Source: Kiritimatiellia bacterium | GTDB taxonomy: Bacteria > Verrucomicrobiota > Kiritimatiellia > RFP12 > UBA1067 | Length of the DNA stretch: 64,000 bases | Assembly: GCA_017403825.1 (NCBI GenBank) | Contig: JAFRDO010000083.1 | Location: 62,001 to 126,000, forward strand | Direction: 5' to 3' | Shown: positions 7,936 through 16,779 of the stretch, in pieces | Position numbering within the stretch: position 1 is the first letter of the stretch | How the letters are laid out: each line of letters opens with the position of its first letter | Notes under the pieces: generated by a model | The model's input: the letters and a program-made list of their open reading frames with translations, nothing else | Databases searched by the model: none | What the model was told of the DNA's origin: nothing | Program-made: the position numbers and the translations under genes

Positions 7936-10079
7936 AGGCCCGTCACGCATGCGCCGCGCTCGGCGTCGCGCTTGCCGTCGGCGCGGTCGTTTTCATGCAG
8001 TCGCTTGTCGCGACGAACGACCGTCAGGCGGTCGCCGTGGCGGAGCGGCTTCTGAAGTCGGTGCCCGTGCCGGAGGGCGCTAGTGTTTCGCAGATGGCCT
8101 TGGACTTTCGCCCTGGCGGACATGTCATGCAGGGTCCGCCGATGATGGCCTGCATTGCGACGAAGCAAGGCGTCGATGGTGCGATCGTGACAAAGGCGCT
8201 CTTCGCGCAGCGGCGGCTCAAGGTACCGGAGATAGGCACGGAGCTGACATTCGTCGGGCGGCGCGGCGCATACAGCGTCCGTCTTGCCGGGGTGATGGAC
8301 TGGGAGCGCCCCGTGCGCGGCTACCCGAACGTCTTCGTCTCTCCGGAAACTGCGGCGGAGATTGGGGAAGAGTGGAGTCCGTGGGAGGAGAAGTCGGCGG
8401 ACGACATCGCGCCGGCGTTCCGCAGCGACGCCGGACGCAACATGGACCGCGCCAAGCCGCTCTTGCTGTGGGCGGCTGCGCTGACGGCGCTTTGCCTGCT
8501 CGTCAATTCGCTTCTCCTTTCGGTAGAGGCGCAGCGGCGCGATCTTGCGGTTCTTCGTGTACTGGGCATGACGCGCGGCGGGGTGGCGTTGCGCGTGGCG
8601 GCGGAAAGCACGGCATTGTCGTTCGCCGGGTTGGCGTTTGGCATCGCGCTCGGCCTTGGTTCCCTGTCCGTCTACGTCGCGTGCGACTCAACGACATTTC
8701 CGATGGGCATGGCAGTCGGCGTCGGAGGGCTTGTCGCCGTCGTCGCCCTGACGCCTGTCGTTGCCGTAGTGGCCGCGCTCCTCGTGCTGAAGCCAGCCCT
8801 TGCGGTCAAGCCGCTGGAGGCTGCGTCGAGCCGCATGCCTAGGCGGCGTCCCGTAGGAATGCTCATTGCGTTCGCCTGCGGCTTCGGCGCGTTCGTTGCG
8901 GTCGAGGTGTGGGGCTCTTCCCTCACGAAGCCTTTCATTCCGTCGCCGGAATGGCCGGACGCGATAGTCTCGATCCTGCCGGGCGGCGTCTCCGCTTTTG
9001 ACATCGAACGGCTGCAGAATCTTCCCGGAGTGCGCAAGATCGCCGAACTTCAGCCGTTGCAGGTGAATCTTGAGCCGTTGGAGGAGCTGAAGGGGTTCGG
9101 CGGCGGCCCTGGCGGACGCGGCGGTCCGCAGTACCGCAACGCGCTGCTGCTGGCGAGCGACTGGCTGCCGGACTTCCGTTTCGTTCAGGGCGAGCGGGAA
9201 TCCGCCGAGAAGGCGATGCGCGAGGGTGACGCCTGCATCGTCACCGAGATGATGGCGCGTGCGAGGAAGCTGAAGCTTGGCGACGATTTGCCGCTTGACT
9301 GTGGCGGCGGGCTCAAGATGAGTCTGAAAATCGTCGGCATCGTGAGCCTCAACTGGCACATGGTGACGAGCCGCGGCCTCGTGCGCGGACTGAACCGCAT
9401 GCCTGTCAACACTGACGGCCCGGTGTTCGTGTCGTTCGACACGCTTCAGGCTTGCGACGCAAGACCGGCGGAGTTTGTCAAGATGACTCATCTCTGGCTG
9501 GACTACGACAGCGCGTTCCTTTCGCAGCATGGAGTCTTCGAGGCCGGACGTATCGTCGAGCGGGAAATCGTGGAGGCGCTGGACGGCGCTTACGACGAGG
9601 ACGAGGAGGGCGAGGTGCGCGGCAACACGGTGCGGCTGCACGCTCGCGACGAGATTGCGGACGGCACGCTCGCCCACGGCGCGGACCTCGTTGGCGCGAT
9701 GGCGCGCATACCGTTCGTTTTCCTTGCGGTGATATCGCTCGGGTTCGTCGCGGCGCTGGTGGCCTCCGCCGATTCGCGTCGCCGGGAGTTTGCGGTGATG
9801 CGTGCCGTAGGCGCGACACGCGGCCAGATTGCGGTGGTGCTGGTCGGCGAGGCTTTGCGGGCGGCTGTCGGCGGCATCGCATGCGGCACTGCGGGCGGTG
9901 CGCTGTTCGGCTGGCTCTGCACGGCAGGCACGCGCGCGGCGATGGCCAACTGGGGCCTTCCTGCGTGCTTCGTGCTGCCTGTAGGCACGGTCGCGTACGG
10001 TGCGGCAGGCGCGGTTGTGTTCGCGCTTCTAGTTGCCGTGCCGGCTTCGCTTGCGATAGTCAGCCGACGCAACCGGTGA
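7932..10079 (+). CDS. FtsX-like ABC transporter permease
   Basis: Translation is taken from GTG 7932, which overlaps the ATPase stop (GTGA); longer versions of the frame run inside the ATPase gene. The protein has 715 residues. It has an N-terminal transmembrane segment (about residues 5-23), a periplasmic domain, and an FtsX domain around residues 175-300 with the cytoplasmic VEAQRRDLAVLRVLGMTRG loop. After another membrane segment and a second large periplasmic domain comes a second FtsX domain with ADSRRREFAVMRAVGATRGQ and four terminal membrane helices. The two-FtsX-domain architecture resembles single-subunit LolCE/MacB-like permeases. A Gly-rich GFGGGPGGRGG stretch lies in the second periplasmic domain. 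It works with the ATPase encoded just upstream. Confidence 0.88.
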   Translation: MKARHACAALGVALAVGAVVFMQSLVATNDRQAVAVAERLLKSVPVPEGASVSQMALDFRPGGHVMQGPPMMACIATKQGVDGAIVTKALFAQRRLKVPEIGTELTFVGRRGAYSVRLAGVMDWERPVRGYPNVFVSPETAAEIGEEWSPWEEKSADDIAPAFRSDAGRNMDRAKPLLLWAAALTALCLLVNSLLLSVEAQRRDLAVLRVLGMTRGGVALRVAAESTALSFAGLAFGIALGLGSLSVYVACDSTTFPMGMAVGVGGLVAVVALTPVVAVVAALLVLKPALAVKPLEAASSRMPRRRPVGMLIAFACGFGAFVAVEVWGSSLTKPFIPSPEWPDAIVSILPGGVSAFDIERLQNLPGVRKIAELQPLQVNLEPLEELKGFGGGPGGRGGPQYRNALLLASDWLPDFRFVQGERESAEKAMREGDACIVTEMMARARKLKLGDDLPLDCGGGLKMSLKIVGIVSLNWHMVTSRGLVRGLNRMPVNTDGPVFVSFDTLQACDARPAEFVKMTHLWLDYDSAFLSQHGVFEAGRIVEREIVEALDGAYDEDEEGEVRGNTVRLHARDEIADGTLAHGADLVGAMARIPFVFLAVISLGFVAALVASADSRRREFAVMRAVGATRGQIAVVLVGEALRAAVGGIACGTAGGALFGWLCTAGTRAAMANWGLPACFVLPVGTVAYGAAGAVVFALLVAVPASLAIVSRRNR

Positions 10080-10095
10080 CCCTGGCCAAGAAGAC

Positions 10096-10998
10096 TTATG
10101 CTGAACAGGCTGGGTCTGCAGGTTCCACGTGTATGACGGCATCGTCTACGTCCAGCCCTGCGTCAAGGATCGCTTGCTTCACGGTGTGGCCGATGTCGTG
10201 TCCGCCGGTCACTGAGAGCGAGCCGTCCACCTGCACGTGCAGGTCTGCCTGAAACGATCCGCCGTAACGCCGTGCACGCACCTTGTGCACGCCCTTGACG
10301 CCGGGAACCTTTGCCGCGACGGACTCGACCTCCGCCGCCTTTGCCTCCACGTTTGCGTCAACTAGTTCCTGCAGCGCAGGCTTGGCGAGCGACCAGGCGA
10401 CGTACATGACGAATGCTCCCACGACAAGCGCGCCGGCGGCGTCCAGCCACCAGAGACCGGGAAATATCCACGCAAGGGCGACCGCCGCTGCGACCGGCAC
10501 GGAGCTTAGTGCGTCCGACCTGTGGTGCCATGCGTTCGCTTCCAGTGCGGTGGACTTCACGCGCCTTGCGACCGCGCGCGTCCATTCGAAGAGGACCTCC
10601 TTAAGCACTATGCCGCCCAGCGCTATAAGGAATGCGAAGGGGGAGGACTGCGGCCTTTGCTCTGCGCGCCACAAGGAGCGGACGGCGTCGGCGGCAAGCT
10701 CCCAGGCGACAAGTGCAAGTGCGATGGCGATGAAGAGCGTCACTAGCGACTCGATCTTGCCATGTCCGTAAGGATGCTCTTCGTCGGCCGGGGCCACCCA
10801 ATACCGTACGCCGAACACGACGGCGAGGTCTGTGACGAGATCGGATGCGGAGTGGACGGCGTCGGCAACAAGCGCCATTGACGAGAACGCCACGCCGCCT
10901 GCGGCTTTCGCAACGGCGATTGCGACGTTCACCGCCATTCCGGCGAACGTGACGCGCCTTATCTGGCGCACCTTCTCTGCATCTGCAATCCGTTCCAT
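10096..10998 (-). CDS. Cation diffusion facilitator family metal exporter
   Basis: A 300-residue CDF protein. It has about six hydrophobic segments, the metal-site motif DAVHSASDLVTD (HxxxD in helix 2), HPYGHGKIE (the HPYGHGR signature before helix 3), HHRSDALSS in helix 5 (HxxxD), and a C-terminal cytoplasmic ferredoxin-like domain ending in VIHVEP. Family members exchange Zn2+, Fe2+ or Mn2+ for protons and export the metal from the cytoplasm; the metal cannot be assigned here. It is convergent with the ABC permease gene (16 bases apart) and divergent from the BI-1 gene. A dyad at its promoter suggests metal-responsive control. Confidence 0.93.
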   Translation of the reverse strand: MERIADAEKVRQIRRVTFAGMAVNVAIAVAKAAGGVAFSSMALVADAVHSASDLVTDLAVVFGVRYWVAPADEEHPYGHGKIESLVTLFIAIALALVAWELAADAVRSLWRAEQRPQSSPFAFLIALGGIVLKEVLFEWTRAVARRVKSTALEANAWHHRSDALSSVPVAAAVALAWIFPGLWWLDAAGALVVGAFVMYVAWSLAKPALQELVDANVEAKAAEVESVAAKVPGVKGVHKVRARRYGGSFQADLHVQVDGSLSVTGGHDIGHTVKQAILDAGLDVDDAVIHVEPADPACSA

Positions 10999-11008
10999 TT
11001 GTTTTATA

Positions 11009-11020
11009 ACTGTAAACAGT
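11009..11020. promoter_or_regulatory. Dyad ACTGT-AA-ACAGT at the CDF start region
   Basis: An inverted repeat with 5-bp arms overlaps the downstream edge of the CDF -10 box. It is well placed for a repressor that blocks transcription. No regulator gene lies next to it. Confidence 0.35.
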
Positions 11021-11046
11021 ATATCACAGGCATGCTACAAAGGCAA
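11018..11046 (-). promoter_or_regulatory. Promoter of the CDF exporter
   Basis: Read on the minus strand: TTGCCT (-35, 11041-11046), a 17-base spacer, and TATACT (-10, 11018-11023) preceded by TGA. This is the best complete -35/-10 pair in the window. Confidence 0.7.
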
Positions 11047-11080
11047 TGCGCCCGCGGGCGTTTTCTTCCACCGCTGATTT

Positions 11081-11089
11081 TGGTATAAT
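11081..11089 (+). promoter_or_regulatory. Extended -10 (TGGTATAAT) of the BI-1 gene
   Basis: A perfect TATAAT (11084-11089) with TGG upstream, inside the TTTTGGTATAAT context also seen at carB and the PfkB gene. Confidence 0.7.
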
Positions 11090-11122
11090 TTTCCTGGTGA
11101 GAGGAAGAGGAGATTGCAGAAG

Positions 11123-11836
11123 ATGATCGACTTCGAAAAGCAGTTCGGCAGGCCCGATTACGCGCTTGGACAGCGCCAGACGCAGATAGCGGCGACGTTC
11201 AGGATCGTCTATGGGTGGATGTGCGCTGGCCTTGCGCTCTCCGGTGTGGTCGCCTGGTACACGGCGACAAGCGGCCTCTGGCAGACCGTGTTGCAGGGCC
11301 CTGGCTTTATGATCTGCATCGTTGCCGAGCTTGCGCTCGTGATCATTCTGTCCCTCGCTATCGGCAAGATGCCCGTTGCGCTTGCATACCTGATGTTCAT
11401 AGGCTATGCGGCGCTTAACGGCCTTACGCTCTCTGTCGTCTTCATCGCCTACGAGCTTGCGCTCGTGCAGAGAGCGTTCTTCATCACTGCCGGCATGTTC
11501 GGCGGCCTTGCCCTCTGGGGAACGTTCTCCAAGAGCGACCTCTCGTCCGTCGGCTCGGTATGCGGCATGGCGCTTTGGGGGCTGATCATAGGCAGCATCG
11601 TCAACCTGTTCATGAAATCCTCGGGTCTGGACTGGCTCCTGACGTTCGCAGGCATAATCATCTTCACCGGCCTTACGATGTACGATGCGCGGAAGATCCG
11701 CGACATGGCCGCGCACGAAAGCTCGCTGGACTCGGCATCGCTTCACAAGGCCGGCATCATGGGCGCGCTTGCCCTGTATCTTGACTTTATCAACCTCTTC
11801 CTCTACATCCTTCGCTTCTTCGGCAGAAAGCGGTAG
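11123..11836 (+). CDS. Bax inhibitor-1/YccA family membrane protein
   Basis: The protein has 237 residues from ATG 11123, chosen because AGGAGA (11108-11113) lies 9 bases upstream; a TTG at 11114 in the same frame sits on the ribosome site. Seven hydrophobic segments are visible after a short polar N-terminus. The family features are an Arg-rich entry to helix 1 (TFRIVYGWM), GLTMYDARKIRDMA between the last two helices, where the conserved Asp acts in pH-sensitive Ca2+ leak in characterised homologues, and a C-terminal YLDFINLFLYILRFFG. BI-1 proteins modulate ion leak; YccA of E. coli interacts with FtsH. It is a single gene with its own promoter. Confidence 0.92.
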   Translation: MIDFEKQFGRPDYALGQRQTQIAATFRIVYGWMCAGLALSGVVAWYTATSGLWQTVLQGPGFMICIVAELALVIILSLAIGKMPVALAYLMFIGYAALNGLTLSVVFIAYELALVQRAFFITAGMFGGLALWGTFSKSDLSSVGSVCGMALWGLIIGSIVNLFMKSSGLDWLLTFAGIIIFTGLTMYDARKIRDMAAHESSLDSASLHKAGIMGALALYLDFINLFLYILRFFGRKR

Positions 11837-11875
11837 CAGGATGCTCTAGACGTCTAAAAGAAAGGAAACGACAAG

Positions 11876-12991
11876 ATGATGACAATAGCTGCAATGGCCG
11901 TATTCGCCGCAATCTACGGCGACACGCCCGACTCGAAGCACGCATGGGCCGTGCATGACTGGAACCGTCCGAAGCCCGCAAAGGTGGAGCCGGCGCCATA
12001 CGTCAAGACAGGTGCGCCGTCCGACGCGATAGTCCTCTTCGACGGCACGCGCGAGTCGTTCGAGACCAACTGGTGTGACAAGGACGGCAACCCCTCGAAG
12101 TGGCGTCTGGGCGACGACGGCGACTTCTACTGCGTGCCCGGCTGGAAGAACGGCGGCGAAATCCGCACGCGCGCCGAGTTCGGCGACTGCCAGCTGCATA
12201 TAGAGTATCGGCATAACGCAAGCATCGTGAACGAGCAGGCGCGCGGTCCGCAGATGCGCGGCAACTCAGGCGTGTTCCTCATGGGGTCGTCCACCGGACA
12301 CGAGGTGCAGGTGCTGGAATCCTACTTCACCAGCAGGGAGCTGGAAGGCAAGGAGGGCTTCGTCGACAACTACGCCGACGGGCAGGCCGGCGCAATATAC
12401 GCCGAGACGCCGCCGCTCGTGAACCCGCAGCGCCGCCCCGGCGAGTGGCAGGTCTACGACATCGTTTTCCATCAGCCCGTGTGGGACGGTGACAAGCTTC
12501 TGCACCCCGGCAGTCTGACCGTGTTCTTCAACGGCGTCCTCGTGCAGGACCACTGGGAGATGGAGGGAATCACCACGCATCTCAAGCGCAAGCCTCTCGT
12601 GCCTTATCCAACCAAAGGGCCGCTCGCCCTGCAGGACCACGGCTGCGAGGTCCATTTCCGCAACATCTGGTACCGTCCGCTCGCTTCACGCTGGGACAAC
12701 AAGACGCATTCGACGATGTCCGCCGACCCTGCGGCCGTGATGGCGCTTCGCCGCGAGACTGCAGCTAAGCTCTTCGCGAAGATCGCTGATCCTGCGGCTG
12801 TGGACATTGCCACGTTCAAGGCCCTCGCCGAGGTGATTTCATACGCGAACGAAGGCGCCTACAAGACGGCGTTCGAGGCGTGTCTCGCCGCAGCGCGCGG
12901 CAAGTTCAGCGAACAGGATCGCGCCGAGGCGAACAAGAGCATCGAGGTGCTTGTGCGCAACGGCGTGCTTCCACAGTCTTCGATGCTCTAA
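11876..12991 (+). CDS. Exported DUF1080 (3-keto-disaccharide hydrolase type) protein
   Basis: The protein has 371 residues and a short hydrophobic N-terminus (MMTIAAMAVFAAIYG) that may be a signal peptide. A DUF1080 beta-sandwich runs from about residue 45 to 285: IVLFDGTRESFE, GEIRTRAEFGDCQLHIEYR, RGNSGVFLMG, EVQVLES and GPLALQDHG are the core family motifs. Family members include 3-keto-glycoside hydrolases and carbohydrate-binding proteins. About 85 residues of helical C-terminal extension follow, with AAAKLFAKIADPAAVDIATF-like repeats. It precedes the nucleoside phosphorylase gene by 14 bases. A second DUF1080 protein, a lipoprotein, lies at 50471. Confidence 0.85.
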   Translation: MMTIAAMAVFAAIYGDTPDSKHAWAVHDWNRPKPAKVEPAPYVKTGAPSDAIVLFDGTRESFETNWCDKDGNPSKWRLGDDGDFYCVPGWKNGGEIRTRAEFGDCQLHIEYRHNASIVNEQARGPQMRGNSGVFLMGSSTGHEVQVLESYFTSRELEGKEGFVDNYADGQAGAIYAETPPLVNPQRRPGEWQVYDIVFHQPVWDGDKLLHPGSLTVFFNGVLVQDHWEMEGITTHLKRKPLVPYPTKGPLALQDHGCEVHFRNIWYRPLASRWDNKTHSTMSADPAAVMALRRETAAKLFAKIADPAAVDIATFKALAEVISYANEGAYKTAFEACLAAARGKFSEQDRAEANKSIEVLVRNGVLPQSSML

Positions 12992-13005
12992 ATCAGGGCA
13001 ATGGC

Positions 13006-14307
13006 ATGGCGCTGGTCGCAAAGCTTGTCCTGGATAAGAAGCGCGAGGGACAGTCCCTCGACTCTGCGGAGATACGCGAGTTCATCGACGGATTCACGCG
13101 GGGGACGATACCCGACTACCAGATGAGCGCGCTTGCCATGGCCATCTGCTGCCGTGGAATGGACGAGCGCGAGACGGCAGACCTAGCCGACGCCATGACG
13201 CATTCCGGCACGTGCCTTTCGTGGGACGTGCCGACGGCCGACAAGCACTCCACCGGCGGTGTAGGCGACAAGCTCTCGCTCGTGGTGCAGCCGCTGGCTG
13301 CTGCCTGCGGAGTTGCCGTGCCGTCGCTCACGGGACGCGGCCTCGGCATCACCGGCGGCACGGCGGACAAGCTTGAGACGATTCCCGGCTACAGCTGCTC
13401 CCAGCCACTCGGGCGTTTTCGCGAGATCGTGCTTTCTGCCGGTGTCTCGATGGCGGTGCAGACCGACGAGATCGCTCCGGCCGACAAAAAGCTCTACGCT
13501 TTGCGCGACGTGACGGGGACGGTTGCGTCCATTCCGCTGATCGTGGCGTCTATACTGTCGAAGAAGCTCGCCGAGGGCGCTGGTTCGCTCGTGTTCGACG
13601 TGAAGTGCGGACGCGGCGCGTTCATGAAGACGCGCGAGGACGCCTCGGCGCTTGCCCGTGCGCTTGTGGCGGGCGCCAAGTCTGCAGGTCGCAAGGCGGC
13701 GGCCCTCGTAACCCGCATGGACGAGCCGCTCGGCTATGCCGTCGGCAACGCTAACGAGGTGCGGGAGGCGATTGCGGTTCTGTCGGGAGAGGAGAGCGCG
13801 ATGCCTGCGGAGGTCGTGGACCTCTGCGTGGAGCTGGCGGCGCTGATGGTGAGCCTGGCGAAGGACGTGCCGCTGGATGACGCCCGCGAGGAATGCCGTG
13901 CGCGGCTGGCGGACGGTGGAGCGAAGCGTCGCTTTGAGGAGATGGTGTCGGCTCACGGCGGCGACCTGCGCCGATTCGAGGCGCTGCTGGCGCGTCCCGC
14001 GTTCCGGTTCAGGATACAGGCGATGCGCTCCGGCTTCGTGTCGGGCATTGATGCGGAGAAGGTGGCGCGAGTGGCGCTGTCGCTCGGGGCCGGACGCGAG
14101 CGTGTCGGCGACCGCATCGACCCGCTCGCCGGCGTAACGCTCGCCGTGAAGGTTGGCGACAGGGTCTCTTCGGGGGCACCGCTTGCGACGCTTGAACGGT
14201 CGTCCGACCCTGACGGGCTCGAAAACGCAGCCGCCGAGCTGTACAAGGCGTTCAGCATAACGTCCAAGCCGCCTGAGAAGGTCCCGCTCGTACTTGAGAG
14301 TCTCTGA
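13006..14307 (+). CDS. pdp: Pyrimidine-nucleoside / thymidine phosphorylase
   Basis: The enzyme cleaves thymidine, deoxyuridine or uridine with phosphate to base and (deoxy)ribose-1-phosphate in the cytoplasm. It has 433 residues, the normal length. Motifs are KHSTGGVGDKLSL (phosphate site), LTGRGLGITGGTADKLE (the family signature), ADKKLYALRDVTGTV, and a C-terminal barrel-sandwich ending in YKAF. The ATG at 13006 is preferred because the upstream part of the frame lies inside the DUF1080 gene and the family N-terminus begins near LVAKLVLDKKREG. The spacing to the DUF1080 stop is 14 bases, so it is probably in the same transcript. Pdp (broad) rather than DeoA (thymidine only) is a guess. Confidence 0.9.
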   Translation: MALVAKLVLDKKREGQSLDSAEIREFIDGFTRGTIPDYQMSALAMAICCRGMDERETADLADAMTHSGTCLSWDVPTADKHSTGGVGDKLSLVVQPLAAACGVAVPSLTGRGLGITGGTADKLETIPGYSCSQPLGRFREIVLSAGVSMAVQTDEIAPADKKLYALRDVTGTVASIPLIVASILSKKLAEGAGSLVFDVKCGRGAFMKTREDASALARALVAGAKSAGRKAAALVTRMDEPLGYAVGNANEVREAIAVLSGEESAMPAEVVDLCVELAALMVSLAKDVPLDDAREECRARLADGGAKRRFEEMVSAHGGDLRRFEALLARPAFRFRIQAMRSGFVSGIDAEKVARVALSLGAGRERVGDRIDPLAGVTLAVKVGDRVSSGAPLATLERSSDPDGLENAAAELYKAFSITSKPPEKVPLVLESL

Positions 14308-14315
14308 CCATCGCC

Positions 14316-15173
14316 ATGGAAATCACGTCTACGTCGAACCCTAAGCTGAAGTACGTCGTGAAGCTGCGGAGCTGCGCGACGCGCGAGGAGACAGGCGAGA
14401 TGATCGTCGAGGGCTATCGCGAATGCCGTCGCGCCCTTGACAGCGGATACCGTCCGCGGGCGATTTTCCATTGCCCGGAATGCTACCTGAAGAATGAGAA
14501 CGAGCCGGCGCTGGTGGAAGATTGCGCCAGGCTTGGAGCGGAAGTCTACTCTTGCACGCGGACATGCTTCGCGAAGATTGCCTACAAGGAGCGTCCCGAC
14601 GGGCTTTTGATGGTGGGGCCTCACGTCTCGGTCCGGCTTGCCGACCTGAAGCTTCCCGAGAAGGCGCTCGTCATCGTCACGGAGGCGATCGAGAAGCCTG
14701 GCAACCTCGGAACGATACTGCGTTCCGCTGACGCGGCGAAGGTTGCGGCGGTGATAGTCTGCGACCGCACGACCGACGTCCACAACCCGAACGTGGTGCG
14801 CGCATCGACAGGCACGATGTTTTCCGTTCCCGTAGTCGAGGCGACGAGCGACGAGGCGCTTGCGTTCCTCAAGGCGCATGGCTTCAGGATCCTTGCCGCT
14901 ACGCCGCATGCGGAGAAGCTGCATTTCGAGGTTGACCTTACCGGCAACGTCGCCATTGCGCTTGGTGCGGAGCAGTACGGGCTGACGGCTAAGTGGATGG
15001 ACGGCGCGGAGCTGCGCGTAAGGATTCCGATGCTCGGGCTTGCAGACTCGCTGAATGTCTCGGCGGCGGCGACAATCCTTGTCTACGAGGCGGTCAGGCA
15101 GCGCATAGCTGCCGGCATTGACCGCGTTCCGGCGTTCGTGCCCTGGCACGGCGAAGGCGCGCACGACAAGTAG
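14316..15173 (+). CDS. SpoU/TrmH family RNA 2'-O-methyltransferase
   Basis: The 285-residue protein has an N-terminal substrate-binding region with ITSTSNPKLKYVVKLRS, as in TrmH/RlmB-like enzymes, and a SPOUT knot domain with the three motifs EAIEKPGNLGTILRSADA (motif 1, Asn and Arg), VAIALGAEQYGL (motif 2) and IPMLGLADSLNVSAAATIL (motif 3). It transfers a methyl group from S-adenosylmethionine to a ribose 2'-OH of rRNA or tRNA in the cytoplasm; the target nucleotide cannot be assigned. It starts 8 bases behind pdp and probably shares its transcript. Confidence 0.92.
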   Translation: MEITSTSNPKLKYVVKLRSCATREETGEMIVEGYRECRRALDSGYRPRAIFHCPECYLKNENEPALVEDCARLGAEVYSCTRTCFAKIAYKERPDGLLMVGPHVSVRLADLKLPEKALVIVTEAIEKPGNLGTILRSADAAKVAAVIVCDRTTDVHNPNVVRASTGTMFSVPVVEATSDEALAFLKAHGFRILAATPHAEKLHFEVDLTGNVAIALGAEQYGLTAKWMDGAELRVRIPMLGLADSLNVSAAATILVYEAVRQRIAAGIDRVPAFVPWHGEGAHDK

Positions 15174-15202
15174 CCACCGCGACTGAAACTTGATGCGTCA
15201 AG

Positions 15203-15232
15203 TTGTTCGCGGCGGTTGGCTTTTGATATACT
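15203..15232 (+). promoter_or_regulatory. Promoter of the phosphoesterase gene
   Basis: TTGTTC (15203-15208), an 18-base spacer, and TATACT (15227-15232) preceded by TGA. Confidence 0.55.
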
Positions 15233-15263
15233 ATTCCCGTCTAGCGGGGAAGAGGAGGATCAC

Positions 15264-16757
15264 ATGATAGCTCGTATTGTCTGCATGATTCTGTCGATTC
15301 TGTCGGCGATGCCGGTGTTCGCGGCGATCGGCGTGGACGCCTATGCGATTACGCCATCGCCGACAGCGGTCATGGTGACGTTCGCCAACGGACCCGAAAG
15401 CCGCGGATTCAGCTGGCAGACCGACACGACCGTCACGGAAAGCGAAGTGCGGCTTGTCGCCGGAGCCGCATCGCCCGCCGACTTCGAGACCACGTCGCTC
15501 GTGTATAACGGCACGTACGTTCAGGTCGTGGACACAGGGCGCGGCACAACTCCACTTGCCAACTGCCACAAGGTCATCGTGACGGGTCTTCAGCGAGGCA
15601 CGGCATACGCCTATCGTCTCGGCGGCGCCGGACGCTATGTCTATGGCCGCACCGATGTGCGAAACGTCACCGACAGACTCACAATCGTAAACCTCAACGA
15701 CGCGCAGATGAAGGACCCAACCAGGGTTTCGACGTGGGAGAACTCGCTTGCTGCATCTGTCAGGGCGGTGGGCGGCGCGGCCAACGTGGACTTCATCGTA
15801 TACGGCGGCGACCTTTTCGACCAGAACCTGAAATTCAACAATGCCTACGTTACCGTCCCGGTAAAATGGGGCCTTGCGCTTGACCCTGTGTTTGCATTCT
15901 ACAACGGCGTGCCGTTCGTCAGCTCCAGCGGCAACCACGACTTCCGGGAATACGGGACGCGCATGCCGATTGAATATCCTGCAAATCTCGCCGGATGCCA
16001 ATCGCTTGACTATGGGAATGTGCATATCGCGACAATCCCGAATACCGGACAAGATGTATACTCTGGGTACGTGAATTATCTGAATTGGCTCGAATCCGAC
16101 CTCGCGGCGAATGTTGCGAGGGGAACAAGCGCGTGGCGCATCGTATGCGTTCACTGGGGTCCGTACACGACTGGCGACCATGCCCAGACTGCTGGCGCGA
16201 AGGAACTTGCCAAGCGGCTTGGCGGCATCTGCGCGGCCAACAAGGTGGATCTGGTATTGCAGGCGCACGACCACACGTTCTCCAAGACGCTGCCCTATCG
16301 CTGGAGCGGAGCAGGCTGGACTGACAATGCCCAGGACAACACGGTCATCAATCTCACGCCGGCCACAAGCGCGTATGCCGGCGAGACTTGGGACGAAGAT
16401 CCGAACGGCACATACTACCTGAGCTGCGGAAGCGCCGGACACCGCGTTGGCGAAGGCACGGATTACGCAAATCTGAATGGCGCTCATCCCTATACCGCGT
16501 GGCGTCCCATTATCGCGATCGGCAAGATTGCGGTTACGTCCAGGTGGGGGAATGTCGGCGATCCCGCGTCGTCAGACCTTAGCCGTTCGATGTTTGGCGT
16601 AATCCGCGTTGACGGATACCGCCTCTCTTACGATTTCTACATGATCGATCCCGACAACGGTTCGCATGTGCTGTACGACAAGCTGCGCATAAGCAAGACG
16701 CCGCCTTCAGGAGCGTTGAGTTCCGGGCTCAGCATCAGCCTTACGCAAAATCGGTGA
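15264..16757 (+). CDS. Secreted purple-acid-phosphatase-like metallophosphoesterase
   Basis: The start is ATG 15264, with AGGAGG (15253-15258) five bases upstream. The protein has 497 residues. A signal peptide (about residues 1-21, ending PVFAA) is followed by a fibronectin-like N-terminal domain with GLQRGTAYAYRLGG, as in purple acid phosphatases. A calcineurin-like phosphoesterase domain follows, with NLNDAQ (the Asp-x-Gln form of motif 1), YGGDLFD, SSGNHDF, VCVHWGPY and LQAHDHTF. The metal-binding residues of all five blocks are present, so it should be active as a periplasmic or extracellular phosphatase or phosphodiesterase. The C-terminus ends in SLTQNR and does not carry the tail shared by other secreted proteins here. 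Confidence 0.85.
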   Translation: MIARIVCMILSILSAMPVFAAIGVDAYAITPSPTAVMVTFANGPESRGFSWQTDTTVTESEVRLVAGAASPADFETTSLVYNGTYVQVVDTGRGTTPLANCHKVIVTGLQRGTAYAYRLGGAGRYVYGRTDVRNVTDRLTIVNLNDAQMKDPTRVSTWENSLAASVRAVGGAANVDFIVYGGDLFDQNLKFNNAYVTVPVKWGLALDPVFAFYNGVPFVSSSGNHDFREYGTRMPIEYPANLAGCQSLDYGNVHIATIPNTGQDVYSGYVNYLNWLESDLAANVARGTSAWRIVCVHWGPYTTGDHAQTAGAKELAKRLGGICAANKVDLVLQAHDHTFSKTLPYRWSGAGWTDNAQDNTVINLTPATSAYAGETWDEDPNGTYYLSCGSAGHRVGEGTDYANLNGAHPYTAWRPIIAIGKIAVTSRWGNVGDPASSDLSRSMFGVIRVDGYRLSYDFYMIDPDNGSHVLYDKLRISKTPPSGALSSGLSISLTQNR

Positions 16758-16779
16758 ACCTGGTCGAGGCGCGCGGGAA

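Noticed and set aside
11049..11066. Palindrome CGCCCGCGGGCG followed by TTTTCTT, terminator-like
   Set aside because: It sits between divergent genes, so no + strand transcript is expected to end there; it may only be the -35 region of the BI-1 promoter.
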